Shown: in pieces, positions 42,776 to 51,727 of the stretch
How the letters are laid out: each line of letters opens with the position of its first letter
Numbering within the stretch: the stretch's first letter is position 1
Source: Salinibacterium sp. SWN167
GTDB lineage: Bacteria; Actinomycetota; Actinomycetes; Actinomycetales; Microbacteriaceae
NCBI RefSeq assembly: GCF_015864665.1
Contig: NZ_JADYWU010000001.1
Coordinates: 1,984,001-2,048,000, forward strand
DNA: 64,000 nucleotides
Direction: 5' to 3'
Made by a program: the position numbers and the translations under genes
Notes under the pieces: generated by a model
Told to the model about the DNA's origin: nothing
Seen by the model: the letters and a program-made list of their open reading frames with translations, nothing else
Database searches by the model: none

Positions 42776-43675
42776 ATGGGAAGATTTTCTGACTCCTGGC
42801 GCTCACACCTCCTGACGACGTTCTCCGGCGAAAGCTCGGGGCGTCCCGGGTGGGTTGCTCGCATCGAGCAGGGTGACGACGCCGGATTCTTTGGCCCCGA
42901 ATCCGCCTCGTGGGTGGTGCACGGCGGCATGGGCACCCTCGTCGCCGGCATCCGCGCGCTGCTTATGCAGACCCTGCACCCCGGAGCAATGGCGGGCGTT
43001 CATGATTGGTCGCGCTACAAAGAAGATCCGCTGGGGCGACTCTCGGGCACGATCCAGTGGCTCATCACAGTCACCTTTGCCAGCACTGAACAGTCGAAGC
43101 TCGAGTCAGCCCGCGTCGGCAAGTACCACACCCGGGTCGCGGGCACCTATCTGGATGTCAACGGCGTCGAGCGCCCCTACACCGCGGGCGACCAAGAGTT
43201 GCTGTCGTGGGTGCACGCCGTTTTCACCGACGCGTTTCTCGGCAGCCATGAGCTGTGGGGAAAGCCCATCCCCGGCGGGGCCGACCAGTACGTGCGGGAG
43301 TGGGCAACCGCGGGTGAGCTGGTGGGAGTAGAGCAGCCACCGCGATCCCGTGCTGAGTTGAAAGCTCAGATCGATGGATTCCGCCCCGTGCTCAAAAGCG
43401 ACGAGCGCGTTCTCGAAGCGGTGCGCTTCATTCGCAATCCCCCGCTTCGCCGCTCAATGATGCCCGCCTACAGGGTGCTGTTCGCAGGAGCCGTCGCGTC
43501 CTTGCCCGAGGAACACCGCAAACTGCTCGGTCTTCGCCGATCACCGCTGCCGGTGATCTGGGCGACCGGCATCGTGCTGCGCTCAGTGGGCAAAATTCTC
43601 GGCACCTCATCCTCGAGCGAAGATGCGGCCCGCGTTCGACTAGCCCGCCTTGAGCATGAGCGGGATTCGGTCTGA
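42776..43675 (+). CDS. Oxygenase MpaB family protein (DUF2236)
   Basis: A 299-residue protein of the DUF2236/MpaB family, related to latex-clearing (Lcp) oxygenases. Family features are WVVHGGMGTLVAGIRALLMQTL followed by HPGAMAGVHDW with the invariant His, GRLSGTIQWLITVTFAS, and SWVHAVFTDAFL. Such proteins are haem-binding (Lcp) or predicted oxygenases. It begins 43 bases after oleD in the same direction, so it could be in the olefin operon and perhaps acts on the olefin, but this is inference. The function of most members is unknown. Confidence 0.82.
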   Translation: MGRFSDSWRSHLLTTFSGESSGRPGWVARIEQGDDAGFFGPESASWVVHGGMGTLVAGIRALLMQTLHPGAMAGVHDWSRYKEDPLGRLSGTIQWLITVTFASTEQSKLESARVGKYHTRVAGTYLDVNGVERPYTAGDQELLSWVHAVFTDAFLGSHELWGKPIPGGADQYVREWATAGELVGVEQPPRSRAELKAQIDGFRPVLKSDERVLEAVRFIRNPPLRRSMMPAYRVLFAGAVASLPEEHRKLLGLRRSPLPVIWATGIVLRSVGKILGTSSSSEDAARVRLARLEHERDSV

Positions 43676-43758
43676 CTCACACGGCGCACACAACGCATAG
43701 CGCCGCAGGCGGGGTACGCTCAGGGAACGAGCCACTCGGCTCACAGGAGGATAACGTC

Positions 43759-43869
43759 ATGGCCGATAAATCACCCAAGAAATCCAGCGGCAAGACTGTA
43801 GCCAGCAAGTCTCTCAAAGAGAAGCGCGCCGACAAGAAAGACAAGGCCGCCAGCAAGCGCAAGGACTAG
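43759..43869 (+). CDS. Tiny basic protein (36 residues)
   Basis: ATG at 43759, preceded by an excellent AGGAGG site (43746-43751), opens a 36-codon frame ending at TAG 43869: Met-Ala-Asp-Lys-Ser then a lysine/serine-rich chain with the block VASKSLKEKRADKKDKAASK. About 40% of residues are Lys or Arg. Similar Lys-rich micro-proteins with an ASKSLKEKR-like core occur in actinobacteria as hypothetical proteins, possibly nucleic acid- or ribosome-associated. A hairpin follows at 43884-43929. Confidence 0.72.
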   Translation: MADKSPKKSSGKTVASKSLKEKRADKKDKAASKRKD

Positions 43870-43883
43870 AGCTTCGATTATCG

Positions 43884-43929
43884 GCGCGGGGAATTCTTAG
43901 ACCATTGCTCACGCAATCATTCCCCGTGC
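43884..43929 (+). terminator. Hairpin after the tiny basic protein gene
   Basis: Arms gcgcggggaa and ttccccgtgc pair with one mismatch, and the region between them holds a second small stem (attgc/gcaat). It lies 15 bases after the stop. The remaining bases to 44046 hold nothing recognisable. Confidence 0.5.
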
Positions 43930-44046
43930 CTACCGAGGTGCTGCGCCAACGGGCGCCGAGCCTCTGCACTTACTGCTGAATCATCCACGAAGATTCAGTG
44001 GCGAGCCCGATGGGCAGCTGAACGAACTGCACCGTGGTCAGACGAC

Positions 44047-45423
44047 TCAGGAATCGACACTCTCCGGGCCGGGTTCTGAAGGTTCGACAGCCGCGTTCCC
44101 GCCGCTCTTCCGTTTCCAGATCGCCCCGATAGCGCCGGTAACGTTGGAGGCCGCGCCTTTGACTGCGTCGCCGGCGGTCTCTGCTGCTGTCAGTGCGCGT
44201 GGCTTGTCTGGGATTCCGTCCCCGTCCAGATCTACTGATCGAAAAACTCCTGTGGCGCGATCGAAAGTCTCTGCGCCAACGCGACCCGCGACTGCGACTC
44301 CCTCTGAAGCCGACGCTAGAGCCTTATCCCGCACCTCTACGGCGGCCTGCCGCCAGCGCTTGGGCACATTCTCTCCGTGCTCGGAATCAATCCCAAGCCG
44401 GCCTCTGAAGGCAAGAACGCCTACAGCGACTTTGTCGCTGGATTTCACTGCTGCGGGCGCATCGAAGGGGTTGAAAAGCACGGACTTGTTGGCCCGCTGA
44501 ACGGTATCTGCCATTTGAGCGAGGATCCCTGCAGTGCATCCAGCAATTACCTCGACCCGATTCTGCCGGGCATGGGTCAAGCCGACTCTGTGGCTTTCTA
44601 AGTCCTCCGGCGCTGCATCGAGCACTCGATCTAGCTCGAGGATCGACAATCCATCCTGAAGTTGGATCGTGCGAGCCAGGACAGAGAGCCATTCATGAAC
44701 CTTGGGCTCCGCTTCTTTGGTTACCTTGACGATCTCTCCGAGATCCGCCTTCTTTCCCAGTTTCGACGCAATGCTGTCGAGTTGCCGGAGGGCGTAGCCC
44801 TGAGTGCGAGCGAGAAGCAGCCCACACGCCTGAACCTTCGACCATGTGACATCAGAGACTCGCCCAACTCGATTCCGAACAGCGAGGGCATCTTCGATGA
44901 TTAGATCCACTCCGATCACGTCTGCGATAACAGCATCCTTCTGGTTGCGCAGGATGTCATCGACCTTCTCGTTGATTTCTTCGAGGTAGTCGATGATTGT
45001 GTCCATCTGCTCCTGAATCACGCGCTGCTGCATCATTGTGGCGAGGGCGGTGATCGCAAAAGGTCCGCTTAGTAGAGCGGTCGGGGCTTGCGCAATTTGA
45101 AGCCACTGCTTTATATCGCCGGGATCGCCGATCATCGCGTGACTGATTCCGGGCGATTTCGTCGCCATCAGGCCAAATTCTTTTACCGCAGCGGCTGAAT
45201 CGGCAGTCAGTTTCACCCACTGACCAGAATTCGCGGCGATATCCGCGCCGATCTTCGCAGCTTCCGCGCCGGTGTTAGAGAAAGAGCGCAATCGTTGAAG
45301 GTCGATTTCGTGCGAGGGGGCTTTATCTAATCCTGCAGCGAGGAAGAAGCGCTCAATGTCTGCCGAGGAGCCAATAGCTACAAGACTGTCGCCATCGCTA
45401 ACCAATTCAATTTCGCTGCCCAT
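44047..45423 (-). CDS. Orphan protein with a calcium-loop-like motif, unknown function
   Basis: A 458-residue protein that I do not recognise. From the ATG at 45423 it begins GSEIELVSDGDSLVAIGSSA; a mostly helical N-terminal domain is followed by a hydrophobic stretch (APTALLSGPFAITALATMM, about 113-131), long amphipathic helices with coiled-coil character (EEINEKVDDILRNQKDAVIA), and a C-terminal region with VDLDGDGIPDKP (about 410), a thrombospondin/dockerin-type Ca2+ loop. The C-terminus is Ala/Gly-rich and then acidic. No signal peptide is visible. The frame extends 33 codons upstream but without family support. It is alone in its unit, in accessory DNA. Confidence 0.68.
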   Translation of the reverse strand: MGSEIELVSDGDSLVAIGSSADIERFFLAAGLDKAPSHEIDLQRLRSFSNTGAEAAKIGADIAANSGQWVKLTADSAAAVKEFGLMATKSPGISHAMIGDPGDIKQWLQIAQAPTALLSGPFAITALATMMQQRVIQEQMDTIIDYLEEINEKVDDILRNQKDAVIADVIGVDLIIEDALAVRNRVGRVSDVTWSKVQACGLLLARTQGYALRQLDSIASKLGKKADLGEIVKVTKEAEPKVHEWLSVLARTIQLQDGLSILELDRVLDAAPEDLESHRVGLTHARQNRVEVIAGCTAGILAQMADTVQRANKSVLFNPFDAPAAVKSSDKVAVGVLAFRGRLGIDSEHGENVPKRWRQAAVEVRDKALASASEGVAVAGRVGAETFDRATGVFRSVDLDGDGIPDKPRALTAAETAGDAVKGAASNVTGAIGAIWKRKSGGNAAVEPSEPGPESVDS

Positions 45424-45608
45424 CGTCGCCCCTGTCTTCAGTGTTCTTCTTCTTCTTACCCTAGGACCCTCGCCAACTGTGTTGGGGCACGACTGCCCCG
45501 CAATCTTCGCGAGTCTTGCCAATTCTGCTCACCGAGGATTGGCGGAACGACGAAACGAGCGCGCTGACGTTAGGTACTCAAAGCTACGTCTCCACGCGAT
45601 GAGGAAAG

Positions 45609-46628
45609 TTAGGTCAACTCGCGCAACCGCAGCACTACAGCAGCACGACTCGTCACCTCAAGCACCCGGAAGATTCCCTCCAGATGCTTCTTTACCGTCG
45701 ACTCTGACATCCCCAGTTCTCGCGCAAGCTCGTTGTTCGAACCACCCGTGCGCGCAAGCGCAATCACGACGTCAGCTTGGCGGCGCGTGAGACCAGTTGC
45801 CAGAAGCGCAGCCGTATCTGCTGCGACATCCTGTTGCCGTCGCAAGAAGATCACCGTCGGCCCAAGCCGCACCGGATGCACGATGCAGTGCCATCGCTGC
45901 GTGCCGATCATCACGTCATGTTGAGCTTCTTCGCCGGGTGTCGAGTCGGCAGCAGCGACGATCGCTGCGAGCTCGTCCGGAACTCGATCCCCCACGTTCA
46001 GCACGTGCGACGACGAAGCTTCAACCACCCCATCCGACCGCACCGACACCACTGCCCAGGCGTGACGATCCATCTCTGCGTTCACGAGCAGGGCGCGCTC
46101 GGCATCGAGCGCTGCGCGATGGTGCATCGCAAGGTGACCGCTGAGGGCGTTCATGACGGCAACGTCGCGATCGCTAAACTCCCCCATCCGCTCGCTGCGG
46201 TTGAGGGCGTAGCCGACCACGACATCCGGCGGTGATGGCAGCTCGACGACGAGCTGAAAGCGCACATCGAACGGCGCATAAAAGTGGCGGTATAGCTCGG
46301 TTGCCGTGAAGTTGGCGCCGCCCTCAACGTCGCTGAAGCGGATCGCACCGAGCCCGCGCCCCGCGCTTGCTGCTGCAATCAGCGGATGCTGGTGAAAGTA
46401 CTTGTCGTACTCCGGCTTCAACCGGGTGGCGACGGCGATCTCAGTGAGGGGCACAATCACGTAGCGAAAGTCGCGCGCGGCCAGCACCATGTCATTGAAG
46501 GATGCGCTCTCGCAGTCGATGACTTCGCGCACCGCTTCGAGCACATCCGCGAAATCGAGGGGCGGATGCGCGGTCAGCCGCCCGGCGACCCGAAGGACCG
46601 CTTGTGCGTCAGCATCGCTCAGCCCCAT
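45609..46628 (-). CDS. LuxR family transcriptional regulator with GAF-like sensor region
   Basis: A 339-residue regulator. The N-terminal 80 residues are duplicated in the truncated gene at 36860. The middle (about 80-240) looks like a GAF-type sensor (FTATELYRHFYAPFDVRFQL, VVGYALNRSERMGEFSDRDV, ALSGHLAMHHRAALDAERALL). The C-terminal LuxR HTH reads LTRRQADVVIALARTGGSNN then ELARELGMSESTVKKHLEGIF. Many actinobacterial regulators of this plan respond to unknown signals. It is divergent from the lipoprotein at 46706 by 77 bases, which it may control. Confidence 0.87.
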   Translation of the reverse strand: MGLSDADAQAVLRVAGRLTAHPPLDFADVLEAVREVIDCESASFNDMVLAARDFRYVIVPLTEIAVATRLKPEYDKYFHQHPLIAAASAGRGLGAIRFSDVEGGANFTATELYRHFYAPFDVRFQLVVELPSPPDVVVGYALNRSERMGEFSDRDVAVMNALSGHLAMHHRAALDAERALLVNAEMDRHAWAVVSVRSDGVVEASSSHVLNVGDRVPDELAAIVAAADSTPGEEAQHDVMIGTQRWHCIVHPVRLGPTVIFLRRQQDVAADTAALLATGLTRRQADVVIALARTGGSNNELARELGMSESTVKKHLEGIFRVLEVTSRAAVVLRLRELT

Positions 46629-46705
46629 GCTCCAACACATTACCCGCGCGCGTACGCCTAAAGACGTATTGCGGATGCTGGCTGCCGGTCGGCACGCTTA
46701 ATCCC

Positions 46706-47326
46706 ATGACTATGCCGCGCACGCCTTTCGCCCTCACTCCCCTCTCTGCAGTGCGAAGGGTTCGGGTTGCGGCGATGGTCCTCGCCCTCACGGCGACGCT
46801 CGCGGCCTGCTCGACGTCGACCGACGACGAGTCGATCGACACTGGCACAACGGATGACTCGAGCACCGCTGAGGAGACCACGGAAGACGAAACGACACCA
46901 GACGAGGCTGACGCGGGCGGATTCACGTCCGACGATGTTGGAAACGCCACCGTCACCATTAACGGGGTCGAGTTCCCGGACTTCACCGGCGACTGCGAGA
47001 TCAGCCGTCTAGCAGGGAAGGAGGATGTCGGAGACCTCAGCATCCCCGGCATCTTCACGATCGTCGGGATCGACAACGTGAAAGCGCACGAAGATGAGGC
47101 GATGAACTTCGTCGCGATCAATGAATCTCAGTTTCGATTCAACGACCTCGTCGGAGCAGCCGGCGTAGAAACACCGGCACGCGGCGATATCGCTTCGCTC
47201 ACAGAACTCGGCCCTCGAACCGCCGACGGAAGCCGCGACCTCGTCGAAGTGCGCTTCGCTGGCACGTTCGAAGACGGCACCCCCATAGAGGTGGACATCG
47301 TCTGCGAGCTGCAGAACAAGTTCTAG
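46706..47326 (+). CDS. Lipoprotein, paralogue of the one at 37207
   Basis: A 206-residue secreted lipoprotein: signal helix VRVAAMVLALTATL, lipobox LAAC, Thr/Asp/Glu-rich spacer, and the same C-terminal domain as the 37207 protein (VTINGVEFPDFTGDCEISR, TIVGIDNVKAHEDEAM, SRDLVEVRFAGTFEDGTPIE, IVCELQNKF). The conserved Cys pair suggests a disulphide. The ATG at 46706 is chosen because it gives the signal peptide. The promoter side is shared with the divergent LuxR gene. Confidence 0.82.
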   Translation: MTMPRTPFALTPLSAVRRVRVAAMVLALTATLAACSTSTDDESIDTGTTDDSSTAEETTEDETTPDEADAGGFTSDDVGNATVTINGVEFPDFTGDCEISRLAGKEDVGDLSIPGIFTIVGIDNVKAHEDEAMNFVAINESQFRFNDLVGAAGVETPARGDIASLTELGPRTADGSRDLVEVRFAGTFEDGTPIEVDIVCELQNKF

Positions 47327-47524
47327 GAGCGCGAAACTCGCGGAGTCGCCGGAGAACGCGACTGGAAAACACTTGAGACCAATGCGCTTATCCGTCTCGT
47401 CAGTTCGCAAAGAGGTGATTTCTCCGAAAGAATCGTGAGACTGATGCCCTGCGATTGAGCCGATCGAGCCGTGAGTCGATACTCCGCGCTAAGGTTCAAG
47501 AAGAAACCGACAAGGGAGTGATGC

Positions 47525-47713
47525 ATGGGGGTTTTGGACGACCTTAACAAGTTGAACTCGCAATTGAACACGATCAGCGCGAGTTCGAATGCGGCTGCCG
47601 CGAATTCGCACCTAGAGCAGGCGCGGAAGACGAATGGCGCTGAACAGACAGAAAACGTGATTAAGGCACTAGAGGCACTCGCAGCCGCTGTGACAGCGCT
47701 CGCTCAAAAGTGA
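47525..47713 (+). CDS. Small helical protein, unknown function
   Basis: A 62-residue frame starting GVLDDLNKLNSQLNTISASS with a long Ala/Leu-rich helix at the end (VIKALEALAAAVTALAQK). GGGAG lies 8-9 bases before the ATG. The composition is that of a soluble amphipathic helical protein. It is not homologous to anything I recognise. Confidence 0.6.
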   Translation: MGVLDDLNKLNSQLNTISASSNAAAANSHLEQARKTNGAEQTENVIKALEALAAAVTALAQK

Positions 47714-48457
47714 GCCGGTAGAGCCCAAGCCAGAACCATCTCGTGAGCAGCCCGCGCCACTAGAGTCCAGCAGGCAATCAGTGCTTCTTCACTCAACAAA
47801 GTGTGCTGCCGAAGCGGCTCGCAGTGCTCTATTCCGTTTGTCCGCCGCGACGCCGGTGACCTGCGGCAATCGACTGATGCTCCATCCAGCAGGCGCAAGA
47901 CTCGATGTTGGAATGCGCTAAACGATCTTGGCGGAGTGGGCACAACATGACAGGCACTTCTCCGAACGGAGGGATCAGGCCTGACGACGACCGCACTTAG
48001 CACCAATCCCGGATGCGGTCCCATCCCGCCAGACGAACAACTACGGCGCGGCAGCAAACCTCTGGCGCGCGAGGTGATCAGCTACTTCTTATCGAAGACG
48101 CTCTCCTGTGAAAAGCGGTTCGTTCGCCCATCGGCCCAGCATCGAAAAACTCAAATATCCGGACTTCACTAGAGCTCCAGCCTCTGCAAGAACTTGTCTG
48201 AATGTTTCCGGAAGTGGGGCGTTCGGTTGCGCCCTGAAACGCTCCTGGAAAAGGTGCACCCAGTTTGGACACCCAATCTTCGGCATCGGATTTCGGCCCG
48301 TGGAAATGTGCTTGCCGTTTCCAGGGGCGGGCCTATAACGGGGCGGGCGACGTGGCGTGGCGTGGCGTGAAGAACCGTCTCGCGGTCAAGTCAAATCCGG
48401 TTCGATGTTAGAGCGAAGTGCGGAGCTGGCAGCGCGCGTGTGCGGTCAACTCTAAAA
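47714..48457. other. 744-base region with one doubtful ORF
   Basis: Apart from the small frame at 48089-48286, no coding sequence is supported; longer frames here (for example 47704-48057 on the minus strand) have non-protein-like composition. A short gtggc repeat lies at about 48346-48368. The region separates the LuxR/lipoprotein locus from the ATPase/helicase pair and looks like eroded DNA. Confidence 0.5.
48089..48286 (-). pseudogene. Possible gene fragment
   Basis: The 65-residue frame MPKIGCPNWVHLFQERF... continues through LPETFRQVLAEAGALVKSGYL and GRWANEPLFTGERLR. Composition and residue periodicity look coding-like, in contrast to the surrounding DNA, but it is too short for a known family and ends abruptly. 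It may be the N-terminal stub of a lost gene. I do not recognise it. Confidence 0.3.
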
Positions 48458-51400
48458 TCACTGCATGATCTCCCGGTTCTCGTCGAATTCTTCACCAAAA
48501 TCGGCATCATCCGTTTCGCTGTAAAGCTCAATACCTTCCATCGCAGCTTGAAGGTCGATTGCATGCTTCCCCACGAAACGGATTCGACTATCTTTACCGG
48601 CGAGCTGCACTTCGACAGTCGCGCTGCCGCTCATTCCAATCGTCTGGGTGAGCAGGTCCTCGCGCAACGTTTCTGTCTGAGTCGACCGCGCATGTTGATA
48701 CTTTGCGGCGCAGATGGGGCACAACGCGAGGCGATTCTCTTGGAAGTCTCGATTTGCATCACTATCAAATTGGACAGCCACAAAGTAATACTGATCGTCC
48801 ACCTTGAACGGCATTTCCTCGCCACAAATCTGGCACACCAAGACTCCGTCGTCATTCGAATACAACTCTGACAGGTAGGCCTTAGCTGTGCTGCGAAGCC
48901 CCGGTTCCTGGACACGCACGCTTCGAAGCCGAGTCGCATAGCGGCGCTCCGGAGACTCGGTGGCTCGGTCACGGACGCGACTCGCCCGCCGCTCTGGCGC
49001 CGGAGAGGAAGCTTCAGGCAGCCTGGGAGCCTTTCTTGAGCGCTCCCATTCTTGGAACCCTTCGGGATCTTCATTAATTGACCGGGCGATTTCTTGGGCC
49101 CGCTCGACAGAGCCGAATCCCCACGCCGTTGCGTGCACTTCACCGCCGCGTGCTCGCAGCGCTGCCATGTTCGCGACGTGACCGAAAAGCATTCGGTCAA
49201 GAAGCGGAGCCCTTGACGGAAGTGTCATACCCTCCGCGAGGTCGCTCACCGTCATTTCGGCGGGGATTCGAAGATTCCCGTCACAGTCGAGGATCCACGC
49301 CGTGTCTCTGAGCATCTGCACGAGTTGAGAGTCGATTCGGTGCACGTTGCTGGAGGCATTGGCTCGATACACGGCTTCGCCGACCGAACCTTCAGCGCGC
49401 GTGACCAACGCCCACAGTCCCCGCAGAAGGTTCTCATCGCCGGTCTCGACGATCGCTAGGAAGTGTGGGATAGTCCAATCTTGCGAAATGCAATTCTGAT
49501 TCTGCCGAGCAGAACGCCACCGGTTTTCGAATAATGAATTGCCCCAAATTGTCGTCTTCTTAGCCACTACGCCCTTAGTTGCGCCGAGGCGAATCGCAAG
49601 TTCGGCAACATCGAAGGTGCACCCGCTATATACGTTGGAAAGTGGGAGCAAAACTGTGCCATTGAATGCGTCCGATTCGTACAGCGCGCCAAGTCCTGAC
49701 GACAGGAAAGGCTCGTCGAGGAAGAGTTGAGTTGCAGATACCCAGCGCAGGCTAGAACCGTCATCGGCAAGAAAAATCGCGAGCTGAGAAAAACTTCGTT
49801 CAGCTGCAGTCTTCTGGTCAAGCAGCGCGTTGAGCGTGACCAAATCATCGATGTGTGCCTGACTAACCGCGGTCATGGCGGGGGAATACGAACGGAACCT
49901 AGCTGTTAGCTGAGCAGCAGCGTCCCAAGGTTTTACGTCTGCATGGGTGAAGAATTCTGCAAGGGCATCTTTGTCGGCTGACGGCGCGCTCGTCTCGCTC
50001 TCATCAAACGAAACGAGCGAGTCCAAAACTAGACTCTCGGCTCGCAATCCGGAGGCTGCCGGAAGGAATGCGTCGACCCCGCGGACGTGTTCGACCCCGC
50101 TAACGGCCTGGACGCGAATAAGGGGCACGGCTGAGAGGCTTTCCGGATACGGATCGCTGTAGAGACGAAAGCGGTAATCGAGACGCGTGAAAGGATTGTG
50201 GTTTTGCTTCGACAGGCGGCCGAGCATAGCGTAAAAGTTCCGGAGCCAGTCGTTCCCCTTGGCAGATAACCACCCCATCCAGCGCCTATACACTTCGATT
50301 TCGATCGAATCCAGGTACTGATCAGCCTCGTCGCCCCATCGCGCGAGGTCATTGTGGGTCTCACCGAGGCGTTCGAACGCCTCGGCCAGCTCGACAGAGC
50401 CGAATTCAATCGCCGACAACGACGAAAGAAAATCGCGTGCCCGATCCTCGCTGCGCGGTAGCCAACCGGCTGCGGGCTCAATCGGTTCGGTGTCGGACAA
50501 TTGCCGAAAGAAATCTACATCCGCTGGGAGCATCGCAACTCGGATTGGCACTTCCGCCCGGATCAGACTGGAAGATTGTGCATGTCCGCCACCTCGAATC
50601 GGCGTGACCGGCTGCTGTTCAAACGCTTGGATCAGTTTCTGGCGAATGGGTTCATACCGCTCAGGCAAATCATCCGACTCATTGGGGAGAGCGCTGAGGA
50701 GGCCTTGAGCGACTAGTCCCGCATCGCGCATGGCAGGTAATGCTGCGGCGATGAGTTGAGCTATGCCCTCGATTAGCACGTCGTTGCCGTCGTCATCGCG
50801 GACGCTGTCACGAGCGACCGTGGAGGCGAACGGTGCGTGAATGTGGAACTTTAAGCGAGAGGTCTCCTTCACCGCAGGAAAATAGATAAAAACCTCGCCG
50901 TCGATGGGTGCTACTGCATATTTGACAAGTTGCGCTCCGCCGCGTGCGCCCGGGAGCCCCGTGCTCTTAGATCCCTCTCCCGTCTCCACTAGTGAAAACG
51001 CGGCCGCTACCGGGAACCGAGCCCCACCAAGCTCTACATCACCCGAAATCCGATACCAAAAAGTGGGACCCGTGTCTTCGTGGACACTGTCAATTTCGAT
51101 CACACCATTGGTCGAACTGCCACGTTCGATGAGGCGCACTTCCGAGTCCGGGAATTTGCATTCAACCGAGCGAATATTGTTGAGAAAAAGCAATGTACTT
51201 CGGGAGAGCTCGCGGAGCGCGCGTTCGACTTCGATGCAAGCTTGTTCCGACGGCTTCCCCGGGCGATTGAAAGGAAACCAGAACGAGGTTGACCCTTCGG
51301 GTCGATCCACCTGCTCTGCCGGCGTGGGCACGAACATATCGTGAATTGTGAACGAGTGTTCTCCAGATTGAACGTGCGGCGTTTCGGTATAGGCGAATAC

Positions 51401-51727
51401 TGCCTTGAAACCGACGCCGAACTTCCCGATAGTCGTTGCATCATCTGATTTTTTGGTCGACTGGCCGATCCCCGTAATCGACTCGATATCGTTCACGTCG
51501 AATGATCGTTTCCCGTTGTGCTCAAAGCGAAGTCCGTCGGGACGGAGCTCGAAGGAAACCTCCTGAGCTCCGGCATCCTCAGCGTTCTGCAGCAGTTCAT
51601 AAATGAAGTGAGCGTTGTCGGGATAAAGGTCGGCGAGTAGTTTCCGCAGCCCCTCTTCAAAGCCGTTTTCACGTGCAGCGTCGACGTAGTCGCGGCGCTT
51701 CTTTGCAAGCGCGTCTAATCCACTCAT
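48458..51727 (-). CDS. Sacsin-like GHKL ATPase with C-terminal zinc finger, probable defence protein
   Basis: A 1089-residue protein. The N-terminus is a sacsin/Hsp90-type ATPase: N-box FIYELLQNAEDAGAQ (42-56), then ESITGIGQSTKK and the glycine lid IGKFGVGFKAVF (100-111). A long middle region (about 250-900) with alternating beta and helical segments has no known domain. The C-terminal part has a Cys4 zinc finger, VCQICGEEMPF (about 963) paired with LCPICAAKY (about 1000), then an acidic tail. Its ATG overlaps the stop of the SNF2/RapA helicase by 4 bases (51724-51727). Sacsin-like ATPases and helicases often occur in anti-phage loci, so the pair is a candidate defence system. Confidence 0.82.
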   Translation of the reverse strand: MSGLDALAKKRRDYVDAARENGFEEGLRKLLADLYPDNAHFIYELLQNAEDAGAQEVSFELRPDGLRFEHNGKRSFDVNDIESITGIGQSTKKSDDATTIGKFGVGFKAVFAYTETPHVQSGEHSFTIHDMFVPTPAEQVDRPEGSTSFWFPFNRPGKPSEQACIEVERALRELSRSTLLFLNNIRSVECKFPDSEVRLIERGSSTNGVIEIDSVHEDTGPTFWYRISGDVELGGARFPVAAAFSLVETGEGSKSTGLPGARGGAQLVKYAVAPIDGEVFIYFPAVKETSRLKFHIHAPFASTVARDSVRDDDGNDVLIEGIAQLIAAALPAMRDAGLVAQGLLSALPNESDDLPERYEPIRQKLIQAFEQQPVTPIRGGGHAQSSSLIRAEVPIRVAMLPADVDFFRQLSDTEPIEPAAGWLPRSEDRARDFLSSLSAIEFGSVELAEAFERLGETHNDLARWGDEADQYLDSIEIEVYRRWMGWLSAKGNDWLRNFYAMLGRLSKQNHNPFTRLDYRFRLYSDPYPESLSAVPLIRVQAVSGVEHVRGVDAFLPAASGLRAESLVLDSLVSFDESETSAPSADKDALAEFFTHADVKPWDAAAQLTARFRSYSPAMTAVSQAHIDDLVTLNALLDQKTAAERSFSQLAIFLADDGSSLRWVSATQLFLDEPFLSSGLGALYESDAFNGTVLLPLSNVYSGCTFDVAELAIRLGATKGVVAKKTTIWGNSLFENRWRSARQNQNCISQDWTIPHFLAIVETGDENLLRGLWALVTRAEGSVGEAVYRANASSNVHRIDSQLVQMLRDTAWILDCDGNLRIPAEMTVSDLAEGMTLPSRAPLLDRMLFGHVANMAALRARGGEVHATAWGFGSVERAQEIARSINEDPEGFQEWERSRKAPRLPEASSPAPERRASRVRDRATESPERRYATRLRSVRVQEPGLRSTAKAYLSELYSNDDGVLVCQICGEEMPFKVDDQYYFVAVQFDSDANRDFQENRLALCPICAAKYQHARSTQTETLREDLLTQTIGMSGSATVEVQLAGKDSRIRFVGKHAIDLQAAMEGIELYSETDDADFGEEFDENREIMQ

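Noticed and set aside
43884-43929. Hairpin near 43.9 kb as a small RNA gene
   Set aside because: Position just after a gene and lack of a separate promoter make a terminator more likely.
47704-48057. 117-codon minus-strand frame
   Set aside because: Composition rich in Arg, Pro and Ser without periodicity, no ribosome-binding site, and overlap with the end of the 62-residue gene.
48346-48368. Short gtggc tandem repeat as a possible CRISPR or VNTR
   Set aside because: Only about four units of five bases, no spacers; chance in GC-rich DNA.
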